Source of the DNA: Sphingomonas panacis
GTDB taxonomy: Bacteria > Pseudomonadota > Alphaproteobacteria > Sphingomonadales > Sphingomonadaceae
Direction of reading: 5' to 3'
NCBI RefSeq assembly: GCF_001717955.1
Contig: NZ_CP014168.1
Span: forward strand, 1,116,001 to 1,180,000
DNA: 64,000 bases
A program made the translations under genes and the position numbers. Shown in pieces: positions 1 to 11,379 of this stretch. Every line of letters begins with the position of its first letter. The stretch's first letter is position 1. A model generated the notes under the pieces. The model was not told the DNA's origin. It did not search any database and worked only from the letters and a program-made list of their open reading frames with translations.

Positions 1-1
1 T

Positions 2-64
2 GAGGTGAAACCGCTGGGCGGGCTGGCCGGGCTTGGCGATCTGCTCAAGAACAAGTCTTCGTAA
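2..64 (+). CDS. C-terminal end of an unidentified protein (partial)
   Basis: An open frame enters from the left edge and stops at TAA 62-64. Only the last 20 residues are visible, a Gly/Leu-rich stretch ending in a basic Lys-Asn-Lys-Ser-Ser tail. Coding sense is plausible because the next gene is convergent and a palindromic repeat of the type found between genes follows directly. The fragment is too short to assign a family; a Gly/Leu-rich end like this occurs in some AsmA-type envelope proteins, but that is a guess. Confidence 0.4.
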   Translation, partial: EVKPLGGLAGLGDLLKNKSS

Positions 65-91
65 GATTACAAAAAGCGCTGACCAACCACT

Positions 92-158
92 CCGTTCGTC
101 CTGAGCGTGTCGAAGGGCGTGTTCGGAACACGTGCTTCGACAGGCTCAGCACGAACGG
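92..158. repeat. Dispersed palindromic repeat (REP-like), copy 1
   Basis: Two arms of about 33 nt, 92-124 and 126-158, are inverted copies of each other with only a few mismatches. The outer ends read CCGTTCGT and ACGAACGG. The element lies between the unknown gene on the left and the convergent phosphatase gene, where it could form a long hairpin and help end transcription from both sides. A second copy sits at 5732-5812. Similar palindromes are, to my knowledge, frequent in sphingomonad intergenic regions. Confidence 0.75.
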
Positions 159-186
159 TTGAAAGGGTCACTCCGTCGTCGAGCGC

Positions 187-726
187 TCAATCCTGATCCG
201 GCCCGAGCGTCGGATCGAGATCGCGCGGGCGTACGAAGCGTTCGAGCACCGCGCCGCCCGCGCCCACACCGCGCCAGCCGGCCACGTCGAACGCCATCCG
301 CGCCACGCTCGCGGTCGGGTATTTCTGCTCGATCGCACCGCGCAGGCCATCCATGGCTTCGGGCACCAGCATCAGGACCAGATCCTCAAGGCCCGGATTG
401 TGGCCGACCAGCAGCACGTCACCGGTGCTGTCGGGCAACTCCTGCACGACATCGAGCAACGTCTCGGCCGAGGCGAGGTACAGCCGCCGGTCCCAGGCCG
501 TGTTGAGCGCCTTGCCGTAGCCGCGCTCGATCTCGTCGAGCGTTTCCATCACGCGCACCGCGGGGGAGGCGACGACATGGTCGAACGACAGGCCGAGCGC
601 GCGCATATGCCGGCCCATCATCGCGGCCGCGCGCTTGCCCTTGCCGTTGAGCGGCCTGTCGAAATCGCGCGCGACCGGATCGTCCCAGCCCGATTTGGCG
701 TGGCGGAGGAGGGTAAGCGATTTCAA
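187..726 (-). CDS. SixA-type histidine phosphatase family protein
   Basis: This 179-residue protein belongs to the histidine phosphatase superfamily, in the short SixA-like branch that removes phosphate from phosphohistidine in proteins. The N-terminus has the LLRHAKS motif, whose histidine (residue 9) would form the phospho-enzyme intermediate. A conserved arginine lies in ASPAVRVMET and the second catalytic histidine in LVGHNPG near residue 108. There is no signal peptide, so it should be cytoplasmic. The start is a TTG at 724-726, preceded by an ACGGAGA-like ribosome binding site and lying 13 nt after the helicase gene, so the two are probably co-transcribed. The family is clear; the substrate is unknown. 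Confidence 0.85.
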   Translation of the reverse strand: MKSLTLLRHAKSGWDDPVARDFDRPLNGKGKRAAAMMGRHMRALGLSFDHVVASPAVRVMETLDEIERGYGKALNTAWDRRLYLASAETLLDVVQELPDSTGDVLLVGHNPGLEDLVLMLVPEAMDGLRGAIEQKYPTASVARMAFDVAGWRGVGAGGAVLERFVRPRDLDPTLGPDQD

Positions 727-739
727 ATGGCCGTCTCCG

Positions 740-3448
740 TCAGGCGTCGATCACCTCTTGCCCCGATTCGATGACGGAAGGAAGACGCCGCGCGCGCTCG
801 ATCGCCTCGTCCAGCGTCACGCGTGCCACCGGCACGCCGGGCGGAAACGCCGACAGCAGCCGCGACGGCATCGCCGAGGAGAGCAAGACGAACATGCCGC
901 GATCGTCGGCGCGGCGGATCAGCCGCCCGAAGGCCTGCGCCAGCCGCGCGCGCACGATTCGGTCGTCATAGGCCGATCCGCCGCCCGCGAGCCGTCGCGC
1001 GGCATGGAGCACGCTCGGCTTGGGCCAGGGAACACCCTCCATCGCGACCAGCCGCAGCGATCGGCCGGGCACATCTACCCCGTCGCGCAATGCATCGGTG
1101 CCGAGCAGCGAGGCGGAAAGATCGTCGCGGAAGATATCGACCAGCGTGCCGGTGTCGATCGGATCGACATGCTGCGCGTAGAGCGGCAGGCCCTCGCGCG
1201 CGAGCCGATCGGCGATGCGGGCGTGGACCGCGCGCAGCCGCCGGATCGCGGTGAACAGCCCGAGCATCCCGCCCCCGCTCGCCAGCGCGAGCCGCGCATA
1301 CGCGTTGGCGAGCGCGCCGAGATCGCCGCGTTTCACGTCGGTGACGATCAGCACCTGCGCGTGATTGGCGTAATCGAACGGACTCGCCGCCGAGAAACGC
1401 GCGCCGGGGCGGATCAGATGCTGCGCGCCGCTGCGTGCCTCGGCGACGGTCCAGCCTTCGTCGGGATCGGCCCCGCCGCCGCGCAAGGTTGCTGAGGTGA
1501 CGAGCGCGCCGTGTGCCGGGCGCAGCACGATCTCGGCGAAAGGCTTGCTCGGATCGAGCCAGTGGCGCAGCAGGCCGATATCGTAATCGCGGCCCTCGAT
1601 CCGGTTGACGATCAGCCAGTCGACGAACTGCTCCGCCGCCGGCCCGCCGACGCGCGCGAGCAATGCCAACCACGATGCCACCGTCTCCGCGCGCCAGCCG
1701 AGCGAAGCGATGGCACCTTCGATTCGGGCGCGGGCTGGCGCATCCATCCAGTCGGGCGCGTCGGCCAGCACGGCCTCCAGCCGCCGCCCGAGCGCGACCA
1801 GCGGCCGCACCAACGCATCGAGCGCGTGCGCCGCCTGCCCGGCTGCCTCGACCAGAGCCGCGTCGGGCTCGACCAGTTCGGTCTCCAGCCCGTATCCGGC
1901 ATCGCCGTCGGTCTCGGCCCGCGCATAGGTCAGCCCGCGCACGGCGGCGAGCAGATGCTCGATCGGCCCGAACGGCGCGCCCTCCGCCAGCCGTTGCAGC
2001 CAGCCATCGGCGGCGAGCGCCCCCGCCGCCTTGACCGCATCGGCGATGGCGAGCGCACCCGCCTCGTCATAGCTCGCCACGTCGGACAGCCGCGCCGCCA
2101 GCCCCCGCCGTCGCCCGCGCCCGCCCGATTCCGGGCCGAGCAGCCAGCGGCGCAGCTCGATCGTCTCCTGGCCCGTCAGCGCGGTCGAGAACATCATGTC
2201 GGCGGCGTCAAAGAGATGATGGCCTTCGTCGAACACGTAGCGCGTCGGTCGCGTCGTCAGCTCGCGCCCGCGCACCGCGTTGACCATTACCAAAGCGTGA
2301 TTGGCGATGACGATATCGGCCTCGACGCTGGCGCGCGCGGCGCGTTCGATGAAGCACTTCCGGTAGTGCGGGCAGCCGGCATAGACGCACTCGCCGCGCC
2401 GGTCGGTCAGCGCGGTGTGGCCGGCGCGGCGGAACAAGGTGGTCAGCCAGCCGGGCAGGTCGCCGCCGACCATGTCGCCATCGGCGCTATACGCCGCCCA
2501 GCGCGCGACGAGCTGCGCCAGCACCGCCGCGCGGCCCGCGAACCCGCCTTGCAGCGCATCTTCGAGGTTGAGCAGACACAGGTAGTTCTCGCGGCCCTTG
2601 CGCGTCACGACCTTGTGTCGGCGCTCCGCCGGATCGGGGAACAGCCGCGCGGTTTCCTGCGCGAGCTGGCGTTGCAGCGCCTTGGTATAGGTCGAGACCC
2701 ACACTGCGCCGCCGGCTTTTTCCGCCCACAGCGAGGCGGGCGCGAGATATCCCAGCGTCTTGCCGATCCCGGTGCCAGCTTCGGCTAACACGAGATTGGG
2801 CGCGTCGCGGACCATGCGCGGTGCGAACGCCTCGGTCGCGGCTTGCGCGAAGGCGCGCTGGCCGGGGCGTTCCTCGGCACCGGAACCGGTCAGGCTCGCC
2901 AGCCGCGCGGTGGTCTCCTCGGCGCCGAGGCTGATCGTGCGCGGCGCCGGGCGTGGCGCTGCTTCCGACCATTCCGGCAATTTGGTGAACAGCCAGCGTT
3001 CGGCGGTGGTCGGCCGGTGCAGCCGCGCGCCGAGGATCGGCGCCCACGGCCAGCGCAACCGGCCGAGATTCTGCGTCGCGCTCCACGCACCTTCACGCTC
3101 GGGCCAGTCGCCGTCGGTGACGTCTAGCAGGGCCGAGGCGGCGCGGCGCAGGAATGCAGCCACATCCGCGTCGTTGGCGGGCGCATCGATGCCGGCCACG
3201 CGGGCGAGACCCTTGGGCGTGGGCACCATGAAGCGCGCCGGGAACAGGCACGCGAACAGTTCGAGCACATCGAGCCCCGACAGTTCGGCATAGCCGAGCC
3301 GCTGCGCCACCAGCGGCGCGTTGAGCAGGATGACTGGCGTGTCCGCCGCGATGCGGATCGCCTCGCCGCGCCCGATCGGCCGCGTACCATCGGCATCGGC
3401 GATCCAGATGCCGCCGTGGCTGGCGTGAAGGGCGGGATGCGGCAGCAC
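740..3448 (-). CDS. DinG/Rad3-like ATP-dependent DNA helicase
   Basis: A 902-residue superfamily 2 helicase of the DinG/XPD type, which unwinds DNA or R-loops 5' to 3' with ATP. The Walker A motif reads AGTGIGKT (about residues 225-232) and the DEAH-type box is DEGHH within VFDEGHHLFDAAD. Between them are cysteines spaced like the iron-sulfur cluster of this family (YLCLL, CVYAGCPHYRKC). The C-terminal helicase half carries a DGVDVPGRSLR-type motif V and an AFGRLIRR-type motif VI. About 200 N-terminal residues precede the Walker motif, a length seen in alphaproteobacterial members. It probably forms a two-gene unit with the downstream SixA-like gene. Whether it is a true DinG orthologue is uncertain. 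Confidence 0.88.
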   Translation of the reverse strand: MLPHPALHASHGGIWIADADGTRPIGRGEAIRIAADTPVILLNAPLVAQRLGYAELSGLDVLELFACLFPARFMVPTPKGLARVAGIDAPANDADVAAFLRRAASALLDVTDGDWPEREGAWSATQNLGRLRWPWAPILGARLHRPTTAERWLFTKLPEWSEAAPRPAPRTISLGAEETTARLASLTGSGAEERPGQRAFAQAATEAFAPRMVRDAPNLVLAEAGTGIGKTLGYLAPASLWAEKAGGAVWVSTYTKALQRQLAQETARLFPDPAERRHKVVTRKGRENYLCLLNLEDALQGGFAGRAAVLAQLVARWAAYSADGDMVGGDLPGWLTTLFRRAGHTALTDRRGECVYAGCPHYRKCFIERAARASVEADIVIANHALVMVNAVRGRELTTRPTRYVFDEGHHLFDAADMMFSTALTGQETIELRRWLLGPESGGRGRRRGLAARLSDVASYDEAGALAIADAVKAAGALAADGWLQRLAEGAPFGPIEHLLAAVRGLTYARAETDGDAGYGLETELVEPDAALVEAAGQAAHALDALVRPLVALGRRLEAVLADAPDWMDAPARARIEGAIASLGWRAETVASWLALLARVGGPAAEQFVDWLIVNRIEGRDYDIGLLRHWLDPSKPFAEIVLRPAHGALVTSATLRGGGADPDEGWTVAEARSGAQHLIRPGARFSAASPFDYANHAQVLIVTDVKRGDLGALANAYARLALASGGGMLGLFTAIRRLRAVHARIADRLAREGLPLYAQHVDPIDTGTLVDIFRDDLSASLLGTDALRDGVDVPGRSLRLVAMEGVPWPKPSVLHAARRLAGGGSAYDDRIVRARLAQAFGRLIRRADDRGMFVLLSSAMPSRLLSAFPPGVPVARVTLDEAIERARRLPSVIESGQEVIDA

Positions 3449-3527
3449 GCTACAGGAATAGCGGCTGGGAACAGAATGGCAACTCGTTCAGGGGCCGCCA
3501 CGCGGGCGCGGCGACCCCGAACGCAGA

Positions 3528-3824
3528 TCAGCAGCCGTTGCGGCGATTCTGCGCGGCGTCATGCTTCTTGTCGAGGTGACGCCCGAGCAACGCGCCGCCA
3601 ACACCGCCAGCGACGGTGCCGAGCGTGCCGCCGCCGAGCGCGTTACCGGCGAGCGCACCGCCAGCGCCGCCCGCGATCGTGCCCGTGGTGCCGCTGCTGC
3701 GCTTGCAATCCTGGCGATAGGTGCGGCTGTGGTGCTTGCGGTCGCTGCGATGATTGTCCCGCTGCGCCACGGCCGGCGCGGTCGCGACGATGGCGAGCAT
3801 GGCGAACCCGATGATGTTTTTCAT
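3528..3824 (-). CDS. Glycine-zipper 2TM domain protein, exported
   Basis: A 98-residue protein with an N-terminal signal peptide (about residues 1-20, ending AVAQ) and a basic, histidine-rich middle section. A glycine-zipper segment of alternating GGxxG repeats (about residues 47-82) ends in LLGRHLDKKHDAAQ, typical of the Rick_17kDa/glycine-zipper 2TM family of small envelope proteins. There are two cysteines, but no lipobox after the signal peptide. Mature location is probably periplasm or membrane. Its function is unknown; such proteins are usually tied to envelope integrity. It is a single gene between the helicase and the DUF6338 gene. Confidence 0.8.
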   Translation of the reverse strand: MKNIIGFAMLAIVATAPAVAQRDNHRSDRKHHSRTYRQDCKRSSGTTGTIAGGAGGALAGNALGGGTLGTVAGGVGGALLGRHLDKKHDAAQNRRNGC

Positions 3825-3917
3825 GATACACTCCCGATATGCAGCCCGTCCGCGGACGGTTGCGTACAGAACGCTTGGGAGCCGATTTGTTCATCACGGG
3901 CGGCCCAATCGATCGGA

Positions 3918-4676
3918 TCAGGGGTGTGAGTCTTCCTCAGCCGGCGGCGTTTCGAGATCTTCGAACACTTCGAGCGCTACGTTCACGAAATGCTTCGCCT
4001 CGAGCTGGATCAGCGGAATCGGGGCGTGGTCCGAATCGATCCGCTCGACGCGTTCGCTGGTGATGCGGACGAGGAAGCGGTCGCAACTGCTCAGTACCAG
4101 CATGGTGATCGCCTTGTTGTCGTCGAGCGCGATGTTCTCGACGATGCCCTCATAGGCGACGTTCGCGCCATCATGTTCGAGCGTGGTGACGACATAGGCG
4201 ATGATGAAGCTGTTCGACGGGCGGGCGAGATCGACCCAGCGTTTGAGCCACCCGAAGGTCGCGGCTTCGCGCATGTCGCGCACGATCTTCCACCCGCTGG
4301 CCAGATAGGCGGCGGCGCCGACGATCAGCGCGGGCGTGAGCAGCGACACGAACCAGCACAGGAACGCCCAGTCCGACGGAACGCCCGCCGAGCGCCCGTT
4401 GGTGAGGATGACGCGGTAGACATTGGGATCGAAGCTCAACAGAGCGCACTGCCCGGTGAGCCGGCACGCACTCGCTTGCAGCGCGAACAGCCCGGAGAGG
4501 ATGATGTGCCCGGCCAGCGCGCCGAACACGATCACGAGCAGCGAGAAGGTCGATCCGGGCTTTTCCGGCGCCTGCGAGATCAGTTCGGACCGCTCACCGG
4601 CGCGCAAGCCCGCCCATACCGCCAGGCCCGGCGCAAGCAGAAGCAGCGCCAGGAACAGCGTGTAGCTGAAGCTCAC
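3918..4676 (-). CDS. DUF6338-type membrane protein
   Basis: A 252-residue protein with three apparent membrane segments: residues 5-24, about 45-68 and about 105-128. A soluble C-terminal half follows. The sequence resembles what I recall as the DUF6338 family, which has no established function. The C-terminus, with conserved LEHDGANVAYEGIVENIALDD and TSERVERI stretches, looks like a small beta-rich cytoplasmic domain. Its ATG overlaps the TGA of the small upstream gene (4673-4676), so the pair is translationally coupled and may act together. Confidence 0.65.
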   Translation of the reverse strand: MSFSYTLFLALLLLAPGLAVWAGLRAGERSELISQAPEKPGSTFSLLVIVFGALAGHIILSGLFALQASACRLTGQCALLSFDPNVYRVILTNGRSAGVPSDWAFLCWFVSLLTPALIVGAAAYLASGWKIVRDMREAATFGWLKRWVDLARPSNSFIIAYVVTTLEHDGANVAYEGIVENIALDDNKAITMLVLSSCDRFLVRITSERVERIDSDHAPIPLIQLEAKHFVNVALEVFEDLETPPAEEDSHP

Positions 4677-4834
4677 TTCGTCTCAGTCGCGCCCTGATCG
4701 CCGCGCGTGGACACACTTCGAAGGACATATTTTCCGTCCTTGAAGCTCGACGATTCCTTTGCCGCCCTCCAGCTTCCGAAGCGGGTGTGGACCGTATTGG
4801 CGGTCTTGATCGACTGGCTGGTGTTGACGCGCAT
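4673..4834 (-). CDS. Small hypothetical protein coupled to the DUF6338 gene
   Basis: I chose the ATG at 4834 because GGAGG lies eight bases upstream; this gives a 53-residue basic protein beginning MRVNTSQSIKTANTVHTRFG. An in-frame start further upstream exists but lacks a comparable ribosome site. It has no signal peptide or membrane segment. The ATGA overlap with the DUF6338 gene and the strong Shine-Dalgarno argue that it is translated. I do not recognise a family; such a small basic protein could be a partner of the membrane protein. Confidence 0.6.
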   Translation of the reverse strand: MRVNTSQSIKTANTVHTRFGSWRAAKESSSFKDGKYVLRSVSTRGDQGATETK

Positions 4835-4905
4835 GCTGACCTCCGATCCGACAATAGGTACGCGCGCGCCGGCTTGCAATCGGCGCGGCCCCCGGGGGCG
4901 TTTGC

Positions 4906-5640
4906 TCAGCGCCGCCGGAATTTGTAGACGAACTGGTCGGTATGGCCACGGATCGCGGGATCGAACACCTTGAGCGTGTGATCGTCGGCCGGGTTGGCGA
5001 GCGCCTTGGATTCGCCGACGAAGATGAAGCCGGCGTTGATCACCTGCCGCTTGACGATGGCGGGGTCGATCCGGTGCAGCGTCTCGGTATCGGCAAGGCC
5101 CGAGCCGGCAGGCGCGGCATGGTCGATCACGACATAGGTGCCGCCGGGCTTGAGCGCCTTAAACACCGCCGCGTTGAACGCGCTCAGCGCCGATTCACCG
5201 CCGCCCTTGTTGGCGATGTCGTGGTAATTCTCGACCGTCCAGACGAGATCGACCGGCTTCGGCACGGTGATGATCGCAGGATCGACCGCCGCCGTCACAT
5301 TGGCGAGGCTGCGGGCCTGAAGCGCCGCGACACCCTTGGCGCCATAGGCTGCGGACGCGTTGGGCCAGAGCGCATAGACATGGCCGCTCGGCCCGACGAT
5401 GCCGGTGAAGATGCGCGTCCAATAGCCGCCGCCCGGCAACAGATCGACGACCTGCTGCCCCGGCTTGACGCCGGCGAAGGCGAGCACTTCCGCAGGCTTG
5501 CGGCGCGCGTCGTCGCCCTGCTGGTCGGCCCGCGCGGGATCGGCGAGCGCCTTCTCGATCGCGGGCGTTACCGCCGGTGCGGCGAGGATCGCGCCCGGAA
5601 CGACGAGCGCGGCGACGGCGGCGAGAGCAAGGTAACGCAT
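4906..5640 (-). CDS. Exported class I SAM-dependent methyltransferase-like protein
   Basis: A 244-residue protein. The start at 5640 gives a classical signal peptide (residues 1-20, cut near AILA-AP) and has AGGAG upstream, whereas the longer frame lacks both. The body is a class I Rossmann methyltransferase: VVDLLPGGGYWTRIF is the SAM-binding motif I, preceded by ADQQGDDARRKPAEVLAFAGVKPG. Later KALKPGGTYVVIDHAA matches motif VI. Methyltransferases with a signal peptide of this type recur in proteobacteria, but SAM is not expected in the periplasm, so the real activity is unclear. It stands alone, upstream of a divergent-looking repeat region and downstream of gyrB in the direction of transcription. 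Confidence 0.8.
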   Translation of the reverse strand: MRYLALAAVAALVVPGAILAAPAVTPAIEKALADPARADQQGDDARRKPAEVLAFAGVKPGQQVVDLLPGGGYWTRIFTGIVGPSGHVYALWPNASAAYGAKGVAALQARSLANVTAAVDPAIITVPKPVDLVWTVENYHDIANKGGGESALSAFNAAVFKALKPGGTYVVIDHAAPAGSGLADTETLHRIDPAIVKRQVINAGFIFVGESKALANPADDHTLKVFDPAIRGHTDQFVYKFRRR

Positions 5641-5731
5641 CGGCTGATCCTCTCCTGGATTGGCCCGCACCTTACTGCCGATGCGCGACTCTGCAATGAC
5701 CACCTCGCGGAAATCCACCGCCCCCGCCACG

Positions 5732-5812
5732 CCGTTCGTGCTGAGCTTGTCGAAGCACGTGCGCCAAGCGTTGCCCTCGGGACACGCCCTTCGACAAGTT
5801 CAGGGCGAACGG
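5732..5812. repeat. Dispersed palindromic repeat (REP-like), copy 2
   Basis: The arms at about 5732-5761 and 5783-5812 are imperfect inverted copies separated by about 21 nt. The left arm carries the same CCGTTCGT...CTGAGC...TGTCGAAG core as the element at 92-158. It lies between the gyrB stop and the methyltransferase start, both on the minus strand, so it may form a hairpin in the gyrB 3' region. Confidence 0.75.
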
Positions 5813-5834
5813 GGTGAGATCGAGTCCGTAGTCC

Positions 5835-9083
<3,249 letters not shown>

Positions 9084-9087
<4 letters not shown>

Positions 9088-9752
9088 CCACGCGCTCCGA
9101 ACAGCGCGCTGCCGACACGGACATGCGTCGCGCCGAGTGTGACGGCGGTCTCGAAATCGGCCGACATGCCCATGCTCAGTCCGGGTACATCATGGTCCCG
9201 GGCGAGCTTGGCGAGCAGCGCGAAATAGGGCGCGGGTTCGACCGCGGCGGGCGGCACCGCCATCAACCCGGCGACCGGCAGATCGGCCGCGCGCGCCGCA
9301 GCGAGCAACGCGGGCAGATCGGCGACCGCGCAGCCGCCCTTTTGCGGCTCATCACCGATATTGACCTGAAGGAAGCAATCAGGCCGCTTGCCCTGCCGGT
9401 CCATCGCCTTGGCGAGTGCGCTGATGAGCGAGGGCCGGTCGACCGAATGGATCGCGTCAAACAAAGCGACAGCCTCCTCGGCCTTGTTCGACTGGAGCTG
9501 GCCGACGAGGTGAAGCGTCACGCCGGGCCAGCGCGCGCGCAGGTCCGGCCATTTCGCCTCGGCTTCCTGCACGCGATTCTCGCCGAACACGCGCTGGCCG
9601 GCGGCGAGCAGCGGTTCGATCGCTTCGGCAGCGTGAGTCTTGGAAACCGCGATCAGCGTGACATCGCCGGGTTCGCGGCGCGCGAGGCGGGCGCTGTGAT
9701 CGATCGCCGCGCGGATGGCGGCAAGGGCTTGGGCGGGATCGTCGGAAGGCAT
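9084..9752 (-). CDS. YggS/PLPBP-family pyridoxal phosphate homeostasis protein
   Basis: A 222-residue cytoplasmic protein of the YggS family, which binds pyridoxal 5'-phosphate and buffers vitamin B6 and amino-acid metabolism without a known catalytic reaction. The PLP lysine lies in LIAVSKTH (about residue 38), followed by the family hallmark FGENRVQEAEAKW. HLVGQLQSNKA, SVDR, VNIGDEPQKGG and the C-terminal LSMGMSADFETAVTLGATHVRVGSALFG are all present and in order. It is the first gene of a pair with the HAD phosphatase, and only 22 bp separate it from a divergent gene. Confidence 0.95.
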
Positions 9753-9774
9753 CGACGGCGCTATAGGCTGCGAA

Positions 9775-10320
9775 ATGCGGACCCGCCACCCAGTCCCGAC
9801 GCTCTGGCTGATGACCGACGAACGGCTCGGCGACGGCCTGTGGGATGCGGTCGCGCGCCTGCCGCGCGGGGCGGGTATCGTGTTCCGCCATTATGCCACG
9901 CCGCTGCCCGAACGCCGTGCGCTGTTCGCGCAGCTGGCGCGGATCGCGCGGCGGCGCGGGCTGGTGCTGCTGCGCGCTGGCAGCGTACGGTTGGCGCGTC
10001 GTGAGGATGGCGTCCACAATCGCCGCGCTTCGGGTCTCTCGACGCGATCGGCGCACGACCGCCGCGAAGCGGTGATCGCCTGGCGCTCAGGCGCGACGGC
10101 GATCTTCGTTTCACCCGTTTTCGCGACACGGTCGCACCCCGGCGCGACCGCGCTGGGACTATTGCGCGCTGCGGCGATCGGACGTGGACTCGGCGTGCCC
10201 CTGATCGCACTCGGCGGTATGGACGCACGCCGGTTCAAGCGAGTGCGCGCACTCGGCTTTCACGGCTGGGCCGCGATCGATGCATGGACTTCCTCTCCGC
10301 GCCTCCGCGCCTCCGCGTGA
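9775..10320 (+). CDS. Thiamine phosphate synthase/TenI-like protein
   Basis: A 181-residue TIM-barrel protein of the ThiE/TenI family. The start at ATG 9775 gives MRTRHPVPTLWLMTDERLGD; the frame could start further left, but that would run into the divergent yggS promoter. Family features include GAGIVFRHYATP, the AIFVSPVFATRSHPGA segment and PLIALGGMDARRF near the C-terminus. The pyrophosphate-binding residues of true ThiE are only partly recognisable, so it may be a TenI-like or degenerate homologue. Oddly, the last nine or so residues (SSPRLRASA) are encoded by the left arm of a dispersed repeat at 10299-10351. Confidence 0.78.
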   Translation: MRTRHPVPTLWLMTDERLGDGLWDAVARLPRGAGIVFRHYATPLPERRALFAQLARIARRRGLVLLRAGSVRLARREDGVHNRRASGLSTRSAHDRREAVIAWRSGATAIFVSPVFATRSHPGATALGLLRAAAIGRGLGVPLIALGGMDARRFKRVRALGFHGWAAIDAWTSSPRLRASA

Positions 10321-10351
10321 ACAGATTTTGCATGCGGAAGCGCGGAGGCGC
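10299..10351. repeat. Dispersed inverted repeat (GCGCCTCCGC type)
   Basis: The arms at 10299-10316 and 10334-10351 are 18 nt each and match in inverted orientation with one mismatch, separated by 17 nt. The left arm itself contains a tandem CTCCGCGC unit and lies inside the last codons of the TenI-like gene; the right arm follows the stop. It can form a hairpin and may end transcription, but there is no clear T tract. The unit resembles a dispersed repeat I associate with sphingomonad genomes. Confidence 0.6.
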
Positions 10352-10433
10352 ACAGAGAAAGAAATGGGCCGCTACGCGCTATTCGCGTGGCGAAAGCGGT
10401 TTAAATACTTAGAGTTTTCGAAAAAGGCGCCGC

Positions 10434-11156
10434 TCAGAAGCGGAAAGCGGTGCCGATATAGACAGCCTGGCTGTCGTGGCGATCGACGCTCAGATCGGTG
10501 AGGCGGTCGCTCCGCTCAGCCTTGTAGCGCACGCCCGCCGTCACATCGAGATTGCGCGTCAGGCGGTACGACCCACCGACATCGACCGAATAGACCGGCG
10601 CTTCCTCGACCAGCTTCGGCCCGCCCGGCAACGGCCGATCGGCGCCCGCCTTGACCTGCCCGCTGAAGCGCTTGCCCGAATAGCTCACGCCGACATCGGC
10701 CGATTCGCGGCTACCCGGCATCCCGGCGAGATCGACCTTGGCCATATCGCCCGACAAGGCGAACCGACGCCAGCCGACCGCGACGCCGAGATTATACGCG
10801 ATCGGCGCCAGCGCCACAGTGTTGACCGCGCCATCGCCAGCGCGATCCGCCGTCACCGCGCCACGCACCGAGCGCGCCTGCACCGCAACCGTTACCGCGC
10901 GGCTGCCGGAGCGGCGCGAATCGGCAGGGGTAAAGCGGAAGCCGGAAGGATCGAGCCCGCCGCGCGCGAAGATCGCCGCGAGCCGGGGATCGGCCGAAGC
11001 GGGGGTGAACCCGCCGATGCCGTGGAACACCGGCATGGCCCCGCGCGCCACGCGTGCCTTGGCGTCATCCGATGCACCGATCGCGGGTGCCGCGACGAGA
11101 CCGGCGGCGACAAGCACCCCCAATCCAATCCCAGACAGCATCCGAATCGAAATCAC
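10434..11156 (-). CDS. Outer-membrane beta-barrel-like exported protein
   Basis: A 240-residue protein with a signal peptide (about 1-27, ending AIGA). I use the GTG start at 11156 because it supplies the positive charge of the signal peptide and has GGGGA about ten bases upstream; ATG 11141 is the alternative. The second half consists of alternating hydrophobic and polar strands (NLGVAVGWRRFALSGDMAKV, SADVGVSYSGKRFSGQVKAG, YSVDVGGSYRLTRNLDVTAG). It ends in an aromatic residue (TAFRF), as many outer-membrane barrels do. No family can be named. It is a single gene, with about 220 bp of non-coding DNA upstream, shared with the divergent DUF3576 gene. Confidence 0.7.
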   Translation of the reverse strand: MISIRMLSGIGLGVLVAAGLVAAPAIGASDDAKARVARGAMPVFHGIGGFTPASADPRLAAIFARGGLDPSGFRFTPADSRRSGSRAVTVAVQARSVRGAVTADRAGDGAVNTVALAPIAYNLGVAVGWRRFALSGDMAKVDLAGMPGSRESADVGVSYSGKRFSGQVKAGADRPLPGGPKLVEEAPVYSVDVGGSYRLTRNLDVTAGVRYKAERSDRLTDLSVDRHDSQAVYIGTAFRF

Positions 11157-11379
11157 CGAAAAAATCCCCGTCGTCCCTGTAAGCGCGGCCCCACGCCACG
11201 CTGTTCTTATCAGTTATAACGCGCCTATCACGATTCCATTCCGGCCTGCCACTATCTTGACTCAATTTATCCGCCATGTGGCAGCGGGGACACAGCGGGA
11301 GGCCGGCGCGCGGCTTGCGGCTGGCCCGGCATAATCTATAGAGACACTCTCCTTCATGACCACGCTCAGGAAACCGCCC

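Noticed and set aside
11315..11336. TTGCGG with ATAATC as a promoter of the DUF3576/leuS operon
   Set aside because: The two hexamers are only 10 bp apart, too close for a normal promoter, so it was left out.
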